Shown here piece after piece: positions 15,618-22,875 of a stretch of 32,590 nucleotides of DNA. The position numbers were made by a program, and so were the translations under genes. The notes under the pieces are model-generated. The model was given only the letters and a program-made list of their open reading frames with translations, was not told where the DNA came from and did not search any database. Source of the stretch: RGIG5327 sp045612485. Its GTDB lineage: Bacteria > Verrucomicrobiota > Lentisphaeria > Victivallales > UBA1829. The stretch is taken from the NCBI GenBank assembly GCA_045612485.1, contig JAZKZE010000039.1:1-32590 (forward strand). Direction: 5' to 3'. Position 1 is the first letter of the stretch. The number at the start of each line of letters is the position of its first letter.

Positions 15618-17495
15618 ATGAATGAGTATTGGAGAAATGCGGTCTGGACTTACGGAAGTCATGAACCCATGTCCATGTATTTACGCGGCCGCAGACTGTG
15701 GACTGCCGGTCTGAAAGGCGGTGCATTGTGGGCGCGTAGATGGCACGAAGAATATGATTCGGAAGAAAATATAAAGAAAATGGCTTCTCTGGGGCTGAAT
15801 TATCTCCTCTCCCGTTTTTACAAGGGAATGGGTTGGGAATATGAAAAAGAGGATTTCAAAAACGTACAGCTTTTTGTGGAACGCTGTCGTAAATACAATA
15901 TCCGTACTTTAGGGTATGTGCAGTATGGATCCCTCTATTTTGAACACATGAAATATGAGGTCCCCGATCTGGAAGACTGGGCGGCAAAACGTCCCGACGG
16001 TACTCCCGTTCCCTATATTGATGATGATTCCTTCTACTACCGCTGGATGCCCTGTCCCTCCCAGAGTAAATATCTGGATTATCTGGAAAAAATTCTGGAC
16101 ATCGGTATAAATGAGGGAAAATTTGATGGATTTCTTCTGGACAACTGTCTGGGATCTGCCTGTTACTGCCCCCGGTGCAAAGCACTGTTCCGGGAATATC
16201 TGAAAGAACATTGCAATGCGGAAGAATTCGGGCTGCCCGGATTCGATCATGTGGAACCTCCTACGGATGAGGCTTGCGAAGCTCCGGAATGGGAAGACCC
16301 GGTTTTGATCGCATGGAAGAATTTCCAGGCGGAACTTTTCTACAAATCTTTCAAGCGTCTGTATGACTATGTAAAGAATAAAGCCCCCAATCTTATTTTC
16401 AGTGCCAATGTGCCCGCTCTCCGCCGTATTTCCGCCTTCCGTCACTGGGGACAGGATTATACTCTGCTTGCAGATTGTTTTGATTTTATCATGGATCAGA
16501 ACGGCAACGAACCCATGATGCTGGATAATGGTTCTGTTATCAGCCGTGCCCGTTGTACCATGATGGGGGAAGCGTTGGGTAAAGATCTTTTTGTAAATAC
16601 AGACGGCGGTGCCGAACCGCAAAGTACCCGTCCGGAAGTTTACGCAGCAAGCATTATGGATGCAAAAGTTTTCCAGAGTGTGACTTCCGACCGTATCATC
16701 ATGACTCCCGAACGCAACGGTGTCCCCCGCTGGAAGATCTATCCTGAACGGGTACAGTCATTACAGCAGTTCCTGAAGGTTTCTTCCTCTTTTGATAAAG
16801 AATTTTATGCTCCCAATTATGCTCCGGTCGCCCTTCTTTACTCAAATGTTTCCCAGCATCTTTCTGTGAATTCCTTCCATGCTCTTCTTTCAGCGGAAGA
16901 GGTACTTTTCCGCAATCACATCCCCTTCCGTCTGATCGTCAGCAAAGGGGAGGGCTTTACTGTTCCCGCCGATTGTAAAGACCTTTTGCTTTTCGGTGCA
17001 AAATGTATGAGTAAAGAAGATCTGGAAAGTGTACAGAGTTTTCTGGCAAAAGGCGGAAATGTGATTGCGGATGTCATGGCAGGGGACTGTAATATTGAAA
17101 ACCGTCAGTATGAGGAAAATCCCCTTGCAGAAATGCCGCAGGTAAAGAGAGTGGAAACTCTTAAAACAAATGTACTTGATCCTGACTGGCGTTTTGAAGT
17201 ACTGCCTCCGGATAATGGTAATGTCATCCTTGACAATCTTTCCTGCCTTCCCTTCCGCATTACAGCACCGGAAACTGTGCTTGTAAGAGTCAATGAAACG
17301 GAAGAAGAATATATCATCCATTTCATCAACTACACGGCAGAGACCTGTTCCGGCATCAAAGTGGAAACTCTTTCTGCAAAGGATCATTTCCTGTATGCTG
17401 ATTTTGAAACAGCCCAATGGAAAACTCTTCCCGCAGGAAAGGAAGCAGTTCTCCCGGACAGCATTTCCTGGAGCGTGCTCAAATTCCAAAAATAA
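15618..17495 (+). CDS. Putative glycoside hydrolase, TIM barrel with GATase-like domain
   Basis: The 625-residue protein resembles the hypothetical glycosyl hydrolase 6-type families. Residues about 25-385 look like a TIM barrel: MASLGLNYLLSRFYKG, then KFDGFLLDNCLGSACYCPRC at 168-187, where Asp175 closes a strand and a CxCxxC (182-187) may bind metal. Residues about 405-495 resemble the GATase-like trimerisation domain of GH42 beta-galactosidases (APVALLYSN, LLLFGAKCMSKEDLESVQSFLAKGGNVIAD), and the last 100 residues look like a beta-sandwich. There is no signal peptide, so it acts in the cytoplasm on imported oligosaccharides. Catalytic acids cannot be fixed by eye. AAAGGATG precedes the ATG. 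It is controlled by the palindrome at 15573 and ends at a bidirectional terminator. Confidence 0.75.
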   Translation: MNEYWRNAVWTYGSHEPMSMYLRGRRLWTAGLKGGALWARRWHEEYDSEENIKKMASLGLNYLLSRFYKGMGWEYEKEDFKNVQLFVERCRKYNIRTLGYVQYGSLYFEHMKYEVPDLEDWAAKRPDGTPVPYIDDDSFYYRWMPCPSQSKYLDYLEKILDIGINEGKFDGFLLDNCLGSACYCPRCKALFREYLKEHCNAEEFGLPGFDHVEPPTDEACEAPEWEDPVLIAWKNFQAELFYKSFKRLYDYVKNKAPNLIFSANVPALRRISAFRHWGQDYTLLADCFDFIMDQNGNEPMMLDNGSVISRARCTMMGEALGKDLFVNTDGGAEPQSTRPEVYAASIMDAKVFQSVTSDRIIMTPERNGVPRWKIYPERVQSLQQFLKVSSSFDKEFYAPNYAPVALLYSNVSQHLSVNSFHALLSAEEVLFRNHIPFRLIVSKGEGFTVPADCKDLLLFGAKCMSKEDLESVQSFLAKGGNVIADVMAGDCNIENRQYEENPLAEMPQVKRVETLKTNVLDPDWRFEVLPPDNGNVILDNLSCLPFRITAPETVLVRVNETEEEYIIHFINYTAETCSGIKVETLSAKDHFLYADFETAQWKTLPAGKEAVLPDSISWSVLKFQK

Positions 17496-17514
17496 TTGAT
17501 ACGGATCGTATCGT

Positions 17515-17556
17515 AAAAAAAGCTGTATGGAATATCGTGTCCCATACAGCTTTTTT
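17515..17556. terminator. Bidirectional intrinsic terminator
   Basis: GCTGTATGG (17522-17530) and CCATACAGC (17542-17550) form a perfect 9-bp stem, flanked by seven A on the left and six T on the right. It serves both the glycosyl-hydrolase-like gene (plus) and the convergent repeat-protein gene (minus). Confidence 0.92.
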
Positions 17557-17582
17557 GTTGATTCGTTTTGAAAAATCTCTTT

Positions 17583-20500
17583 TTAAGAGATCTTCAATGC
17601 AAGTATGCCATTGCTGTTTTCAAGAGAGTATCTCTTACCGTTGTAATCCAGAGATTCGCCTGCGGCAAGTGAACCGCAATCCACACCATCTTCCACATAG
17701 AGAGTAATTCTATCGTTGAAGGCAGAGGCTCCTGCGGCAAGCCGGAAGGTTCCCACCTGATCCGCATCCACTTCCATGGAATAACGTTCCACAGAATAGA
17801 GATTACCGATATTATCAAGGATCACACCCTGATCGCTGGTACGGTCATCCAGTTCAAAGTTGACGTATGCGCCGGAAGCATCCACGCCGCCGGAAGTGAT
17901 GACCGATCCTTCAAAGCTGTGCCAGCCGCCCATTTTTGCGCCATCATAGAAGATCATTGTTCCGGTGTTATCCAGTTCGGAACCATAGAGGTAGCCTCCT
18001 GAACCGATACCAAGTTTTGCTCCGCTGGTGACTTCGGTAGTATAGGCTGTTGCGCCATTATAAATATGAAGTCCGCCGTCGGGGTTGATAATGGTTCTAT
18101 TGGCAGCTGCTCCGGAGGAGAGAATGATAGCTCCCCACTGGTTGATCTCGTTGTCATTCACAAGACCTCCGCCCCATACGGTGAGTTCTCCTGCATAGTC
18201 AATAAGAGTATTGTAAGTTGTTGCCCCATCCCCCACACCGAAGAATCCGCCTTGTTTGACGGTTGTGTTACTTGCAACAGCACCACTGTAAACATGCAGA
18301 CCGCCCTGCGAGTTAATGGTTGTGGCATCAGCCATTGCACCACTCAAAAGAATGATTGCGCCATACTCATTAATGGTATTCCCATAAACTTTACCACCGC
18401 CCCAGACTTTCAATTCTCCTGCGTAATCAATGGTTGTATTGTAAGTTGTTGCCCCAAGACCTACGCCGAAAATACCTTTCTGTTTGACGGTGGTATTGGA
18501 TGCCACAGCCCCGCTGTAAACATGCAGCCCCCCCTGAGAATTGATAACAGAAGAATCTGCCACAGCTCCGGAAGAGAGAATAATTGCACCCCACTGATTG
18601 ATGGTATTGTTATAAACTTTACCACCACCCCAGACGGTCAATTCTCCGGCATAGTCGATTGTGGTATTGTAGGTTGTTGCCCCGTCACCCACGCCCAGAT
18701 AGCCGCTTTGTTTGACGGTGGTGTTGCTTGCGGTCGCTCCACTGTAAACATGCAGACCTCCGGCAGAGTTGATGGTGGTAATATTTGCCGCCCCGCCGGA
18801 AGAAAGAATCACATTGCCGCCCTTATTGATGGTTGCGGAAGTAATAACTTCCCCATTGGAAACATATACATTCTTTCCGGAATTGACCACGATCCCGCCG
18901 GAGGACGTTCCACCACTGGATACAATGCCACCGGAGGACGTTCCGCCGGAACTGACAATGCCACCGGAAGAGGTTCCACCACTGGATACGATGCCACCGG
19001 AGGACGTTCCGCCACTGGAAACGATCCCGCCGGAAGAGGTTCCTCCACTGGAAACAATGGGATTGACATAGAAATGCAAGGCTCCGTTTTCTTTACTCAA
19101 AGCATAAGTATCCCCATTGGCAGTAAGTTTTCCGCCAACAGACAATGTACCAAGATCGGTTCCTGTATCTGTTGTTACAGTAATACTTCCCGTAAAGTTT
19201 TCAGCACCTTGGGCAAGTTTATACATTCCATCAGCCTGATCTGCGGAAACGGTAATGGTATAAGTTGGGGTTCCGGAAATCAAAGAAAGATCATTGATGA
19301 GATAATCATCTTTTACAGTTCTATCAGAAAGGGTAAAGTCAATGATACTTCCGGTATATGCTGAAACAGAAGCTCCTGATTCGATTTGCAAACTGCCTTT
19401 ATGTACTCCACCGGAGTAGATGTCCAGATAGCCTCTGCAATTCACCGTGGTATCGTTCGCGACTCCGCCGGAAGAGATATACATATCGCCATAGTAATAC
19501 ACCGTGGTGGAGTTTGCTACTCCGCCGGAGTAGATGTCCAGATAGCCGTAATCCACCGTGGTATCGTTCGCGACTCCGCCGGAGGAGATGCTCATATGTC
19601 CCCAGAAATTGACAGTTGTATTCTCCGTGACCCCGCCGGAGGAGATGCGCATATTTCCGCGGGAATTGACCGTGGTATTGTTTGCCACTCCGCCGATGAT
19701 GTACATAGCTCCCCAGGAATTGACCGTGGTGCTAACGGCTACCGTTCCGGAATGAACTGTAGCGGAAGCAGTGTTGGCGGAATACCCTGTCCTCTCTCCC
19801 TCTAAAACCATTCCGCTTAAAGTGTTGGAAATAAAAGAAACATTAGCACCATCCTCTACGTCCACACATCCGCCATTTTCTTTGATTGCAGTAGCTGTAC
19901 CGCCGGAGGAGATGGACATATAGCCTCTGGAACTGACTGTAGTACTGTTCGCCGTTCCGCCGGAGGAGATGTACATACTGCCCAAAGGATTGATGGTGGT
20001 ACTGTTAGCCGTGCCGCCGGAGATATGCATAACTCCGTCGGAATTAACGGTGGTACTGTTTGCCACTCCGCCGGAAGAGATATACATACTGCCCAAAGGA
20101 TTGATGGTGGTACTGTTCGCCGTTCCGCCGGAGATATGCATAACTCCGTCGGAATTAACGGTGGTATTGTTTGCGACCCCGCCGGCGATTACCATACTGC
20201 CAAATCTGTACCCGTCGGAGTAGCGACTGCTCCCATAGATGACGGTACTCTCCGCTATCGTATTGGAGTGAACAGTCATGGCTGCTCCGCTTGATAACGT
20301 TATACCGGAAATCGTGTTGGAAATAAAAGAAACATCAGCCCCGTCCGCGACACTTACATATCCGCCATTTTCTTTTATAGCGGTAGCTGTGCCGCCGGAG
20401 GAGATGCTCATATATCCACCGGAATTGACCGTGGTACTGTTAGCCGTGCCGCCGGAGGAGATGTCCATTCTTCCGTCATCGACAGTTGTGGCGGTAGCTG

Positions 20501-21836
20501 TTCCGCCGGAGTAGATGTCCAGATAGCCTCTGTAATTCACCGTGGTGGAGTTCGCTACAGTACCGGAATGAACTGTTGCACTATCAATCAACACCAGTCC
20601 GCTTAATGTATTGGCAACAAAAGTGACATTTGCACCTTCTTCTACCTCTACATATCCACCGTTTTCTTTGATCGCTATGGCCGTTCCGCCGGAAAAGATG
20701 TACAGACCACCACCGGAATTCACCGTGGTATTGTTCGCCACTCCGCCATTGGAGATGGTCATCCTGCCGGAATTGATGACGGTAGTGCTGTTAGCCGCGC
20801 CGCCGGAATAGATGTACATATAGCCACTGGAATTGACTGTGGTGGAGTTAGCCATGCCGCCGGAAGAGATGTACATAGCACCGGCTGAGTAGTTGTGGGA
20901 CTTGACCGTGGTAGAGTTCGCGACCCCGCCATTCATGACATACATTCTTCCGTAAACAACTTTGTTATCCATTGTCTGTGCAGATAAGAGCAGCTGATTA
21001 TTGCTGCCAAAGTACACACCGGAATATTGGCTCGCATAAGTCACATACGCACCGTTGTCAGCTTGAACATATCCGATACAGGGAGTCCAAATGATATTGG
21101 TTGCGGTTCCGCCGGAGGAGATGTACATATAGCCGTTGGAATTCACCGTTGTATTGTTGGCCACCCCGCCGGAGTAGATGATCATACTGCCATAGGAATT
21201 GATGGTAGTGGAATTAGCTGTGCCGCCAGAGCCAATGTTCATAGATCCCCAGGATTTGACAGTGGTGGAGTTAGTTATGCCGCCGGAGGCGATGTACATA
21301 TAGCCACTGGAATTGACTGTGGTGGAGTTAGCCATGCCGCCATTCATGACATACATTCTTCCGGATACAACTTTGTTATCCATTGTCTGTGCAGATGAGA
21401 GCAGCTGATTATTGCTGCCAAAGTATATACCGGAATATTGACTTGCATAAGTTACATACGCCCCATCATTAACTTGAATATCTCCAATACAGGGAGTCCA
21501 AATGATATTGGTAGCTGTCCCTCCGGAGTAGATGGTCATTAAGCCACCGGAATTGAGAGTTGTTGAGTTCGCCGTTCCGCCGGAATAGATGTACATCTTG
21601 CCGCCGGAATTTATCGTGGTATCCACCGCTACTCCGTTGATGCCTATAATTCCTCTGTAATTGACGGTGGTGCTGTTCGCTGTTCCGCCGGAGGAGATGT
21701 TCAGCCATCCCAAAGAAGTGACTGTTGTATTGTTGGCTACTCCGTCAGATTCGATGAACATTGATACAATAGACTGATAATTACCTATAGTAGCACTTGT
21801 GACGGATTGTCCCGAACTGATATAATATACACTCAT
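17583..21836 (-). CDS. Giant strand-loop-strand (AIDA-type) repeat protein, tandem of two units
   Basis: The 1417 residues consist mostly of repeats of about 17-20 residues with the pattern YISSGGTANSTTVNS, as in autotransporter passenger strand-loop-strand repeats, which form a long beta-solenoid and in AIDA-I carry heptose. Unit A spans 1-926, unit B about 985-1417. Each starts with a similar cap (SVYYISSGQSVTSATI; NVYVSNGEVITSATI) and ends with a related globular domain (about 811-925 and 1313-1417, sharing VSADQADG/VDADQVG and DGT..L/CGSLAAGE-like blocks). A Gly/Ser linker of five 11-residue repeats joins them. No signal peptide, autotransporter barrel or LPXTG-like anchor is seen. A cell-surface or exported role is inferred from the repeats only. 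The related end domains may be sorting domains. The start has AGAGGAAAG upstream. Confidence 0.85.
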   Translation of the reverse strand: MSVYYISSGQSVTSATIGNYQSIVSMFIESDGVANNTTVTSLGWLNISSGGTANSTTVNYRGIIGINGVAVDTTINSGGKMYIYSGGTANSTTLNSGGLMTIYSGGTATNIIWTPCIGDIQVNDGAYVTYASQYSGIYFGSNNQLLSSAQTMDNKVVSGRMYVMNGGMANSTTVNSSGYMYIASGGITNSTTVKSWGSMNIGSGGTANSTTINSYGSMIIYSGGVANNTTVNSNGYMYISSGGTATNIIWTPCIGYVQADNGAYVTYASQYSGVYFGSNNQLLLSAQTMDNKVVYGRMYVMNGGVANSTTVKSHNYSAGAMYISSGGMANSTTVNSSGYMYIYSGGAANSTTVINSGRMTISNGGVANNTTVNSGGGLYIFSGGTAIAIKENGGYVEVEEGANVTFVANTLSGLVLIDSATVHSGTVANSTTVNYRGYLDIYSGGTATATTVDDGRMDISSGGTANSTTVNSGGYMSISSGGTATAIKENGGYVSVADGADVSFISNTISGITLSSGAAMTVHSNTIAESTVIYGSSRYSDGYRFGSMVIAGGVANNTTVNSDGVMHISGGTANSTTINPLGSMYISSGGVANSTTVNSDGVMHISGGTANSTTINPLGSMYISSGGTANSTTVSSRGYMSISSGGTATAIKENGGCVDVEDGANVSFISNTLSGMVLEGERTGYSANTASATVHSGTVAVSTTVNSWGAMYIIGGVANNTTVNSRGNMRISSGGVTENTTVNFWGHMSISSGGVANDTTVDYGYLDIYSGGVANSTTVYYYGDMYISSGGVANDTTVNCRGYLDIYSGGVHKGSLQIESGASVSAYTGSIIDFTLSDRTVKDDYLINDLSLISGTPTYTITVSADQADGMYKLAQGAENFTGSITVTTDTGTDLGTLSVGGKLTANGDTYALSKENGALHFYVNPIVSSGGTSSGGIVSSGGTSSGGIVSSGGTSSGGIVSSGGTSSGGIVSSGGTSSGGIVVNSGKNVYVSNGEVITSATINKGGNVILSSGGAANITTINSAGGLHVYSGATASNTTVKQSGYLGVGDGATTYNTTIDYAGELTVWGGGKVYNNTINQWGAIILSSGAVADSSVINSQGGLHVYSGAVASNTTVKQKGIFGVGLGATTYNTTIDYAGELKVWGGGKVYGNTINEYGAIILLSGAMADATTINSQGGLHVYSGAVASNTTVKQGGFFGVGDGATTYNTLIDYAGELTVWGGGLVNDNEINQWGAIILSSGAAANRTIINPDGGLHIYNGATAYTTEVTSGAKLGIGSGGYLYGSELDNTGTMIFYDGAKMGGWHSFEGSVITSGGVDASGAYVNFELDDRTSDQGVILDNIGNLYSVERYSMEVDADQVGTFRLAAGASAFNDRITLYVEDGVDCGSLAAGESLDYNGKRYSLENSNGILALKIS
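18090..18773 (-). repeat. 228-bp tandem repeats (76 aa) in unit B
   Basis: Three copies of a 76-residue module begin at residues 1022, 1098 and 1174 (each INS.GGLHVYSGA, later TTYNT.IDYAGEL, WGGG, INQWGAIIL). A fourth, partial copy begins at 1250. The copies are close in DNA sequence, so recombination could change the length in frame. Confidence 0.85.
18894..19058 (-). repeat. 33-bp minisatellite encoding IVSSGGTSSGG x5
   Basis: Five in-frame copies of an 11-residue unit (residues 927-981) lie between units A and B. Gain or loss of copies would keep the frame and only alter the spacer length. Confidence 0.9.
19956..20177 (-). repeat. Two 111-bp near-identical tandem copies in unit A
   Basis: Residues 554-590 and 591-627 differ at very few positions (VAN.TTVNSDGVMHISGG, then TANSTTINPLGSMYISSGG). 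The DNA is also nearly identical, which suggests a recent duplication. Confidence 0.85.
20904..21527 (-). repeat. Pair of 213-bp direct repeats, 411 bp apart
   Basis: Residues 104-173 and 241-310 share IIWTPCIG, GAYVTYASQYSG, YFGSNNQLL, SAQTMDNKVV and GRMYVMNGG. The copies are at 21315-21527 and 20904-21116. They interrupt the regular short repeats with a distinct insert-like segment. Confidence 0.85.
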
Positions 21837-21868
21837 TTCTCTTTCCTCTCATTTCTTATGTTATTTTC

Positions 21869-21897
21869 GATATATAGTAACATCGTATCTTTTTCAA
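21869..21897 (-). promoter_or_regulatory. Candidate promoter of the repeat-protein gene
   Basis: On the minus strand, TTGAAA (21897-21892), a 17-bp spacer and TATATC (21874-21869). It lies about 32 bases before the start codon. Confidence 0.5.
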
Positions 21898-21957
21898 GAA
21901 AAAATGTAAGATTCTGCTTTTTCTTCCGTGCTTTTTCAGAACATTTTTTATTCCACC

Positions 21958-21989
21958 GGAAAAAGTTTTCCATATATATGGCATGGAAA
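21958..21989 (-). terminator. Probable terminator of the amidohydrolase gene
   Basis: On the minus strand, TTTCCAT and ATGGAAA form a 7-bp stem (21967-21989), followed by ACTTTTTCC. The stem is AT-rich, so strength is uncertain. Confidence 0.5.
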
Positions 21990-22003
21990 TATAACAGCAC
22001 AGA

Positions 22004-22795
22004 TCATAGCCGTATATTCAGAAGCCTTTCCGCATTTTTATAAAAAATCATTTCATTGATCTCATCCCCAAGATCCAATCCCAGAACATCGTCAATGGCA
22101 TCCTGATGACGCAACGCCGGATAATCACTGGCAAAAAGTACCTTCTCCGGTCCGTGGGCAAAGACCATTTTCCGCGTATTTTCCTTCCCGATATGACGGA
22201 TCGTGCTGGATATATCCATCAATACCGGAGTGCCGATCAGGTATTTCCAGGATTCCTCCCATACCGAATAGCCTCCCATGTGGGCGGCTATGATCTTATA
22301 GCCCGGAAAGTTCCGGACAACATTACGCAATCTGTCCGGCGAGGAAAGAGGGGATTTGATGTCACCTATATGAAACAGCATCGGCAGATCCTTTCCCGCA
22401 GCTTCGTAAATGGGCATCATCTTCGGATCATCTACATAAAACCCCTGGAAATCTGTATGAAATTTCAAGCCGTGCAACCCCAGAAGCCGCAGTCTGTCCA
22501 GTTCCGCCGCATAATCCGTGAAATCCCGGTGCATCGTTCCGAAGCCAACAAATAAATGTGGATACTTATTTTGCAGGGAGGCAATATAATTATTGATGTT
22601 TCTCACCTGCGCCTCTTTTGTTGCAGAAGAAAAAATCACACATTTATTCACCTTTGCCGCCAATACACTGGCAACAAGATCCTGCTCCAGACCGGTCCCT
22701 TCCCATTTGCACTCATAATACGTTTCCAGATGATCCACCGCTTTTGCAGCTATATTTTCCGGAAAAACATGTGCGTGAACATCAAAGATCTTCAT
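22004..22795 (-). CDS. Metal-dependent amidohydrolase (TIM-barrel, Amidohydro_2 type)
   Basis: The 263-residue cytoplasmic protein has the metal ligands of the amidohydrolase superfamily in order: HAH at 7-9 (IFDVHAHV), His142 (MLFHIGD), His172 (IIAAHMGGY) and Asp224 (FASDYP). GLKFHTDFQG near 109-118 sits where related enzymes carry a substrate or bridging residue. The length and motif spacing fit the small decarboxylase/hydrolase branch (Amidohydro_2). The reaction and substrate cannot be told from the sequence. It is transcribed alone: the terminator at 22816-22857 separates it from the upstream LplT-PlsC-Aas-type gene and a weaker one follows it. Confidence 0.88.
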   Translation of the reverse strand: MKIFDVHAHVFPENIAAKAVDHLETYYECKWEGTGLEQDLVASVLAAKVNKCVIFSSATKEAQVRNINNYIASLQNKYPHLFVGFGTMHRDFTDYAAELDRLRLLGLHGLKFHTDFQGFYVDDPKMMPIYEAAGKDLPMLFHIGDIKSPLSSPDRLRNVVRNFPGYKIIAAHMGGYSVWEESWKYLIGTPVLMDISSTIRHIGKENTRKMVFAHGPEKVLFASDYPALRHQDAIDDVLGLDLGDEINEMIFYKNAERLLNIRL

Positions 22796-22815
22796 TTGTT
22801 TCTTTCTCTGTCTGT

Positions 22816-22857
22816 AAAAAAGTCAAGCCTTCCGCTTTCTGTAAAAAGGGAAGGCTT
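22816..22857 (-). terminator. Intrinsic terminator of the LplT-PlsC-Aas-type gene
   Basis: On the minus strand, AAGCCTTCC (22857-22849) pairs with GGAAGGCTT (22833-22825), 9 bp, followed by GACTTTTTT. It lies 18 bases past the stop codon of the gene at 22876. Confidence 0.85.
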
Positions 22858-22875
22858 TGGCTTTACAGCAGTTTT

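Noticed and set aside
18066..19364. Long plus-strand ORF (432 codons) inside the repeat-protein gene
   Set aside because: It is the antisense shadow of the low-complexity repeats, with no ribosome site or domain, and other open antisense frames occur along the same gene for the same reason.
17583..21836. CRISPR array or mobile-element repeats
   Set aside because: The repeats are in-frame coding modules of a beta-solenoid protein with variable length, without constant spacers.
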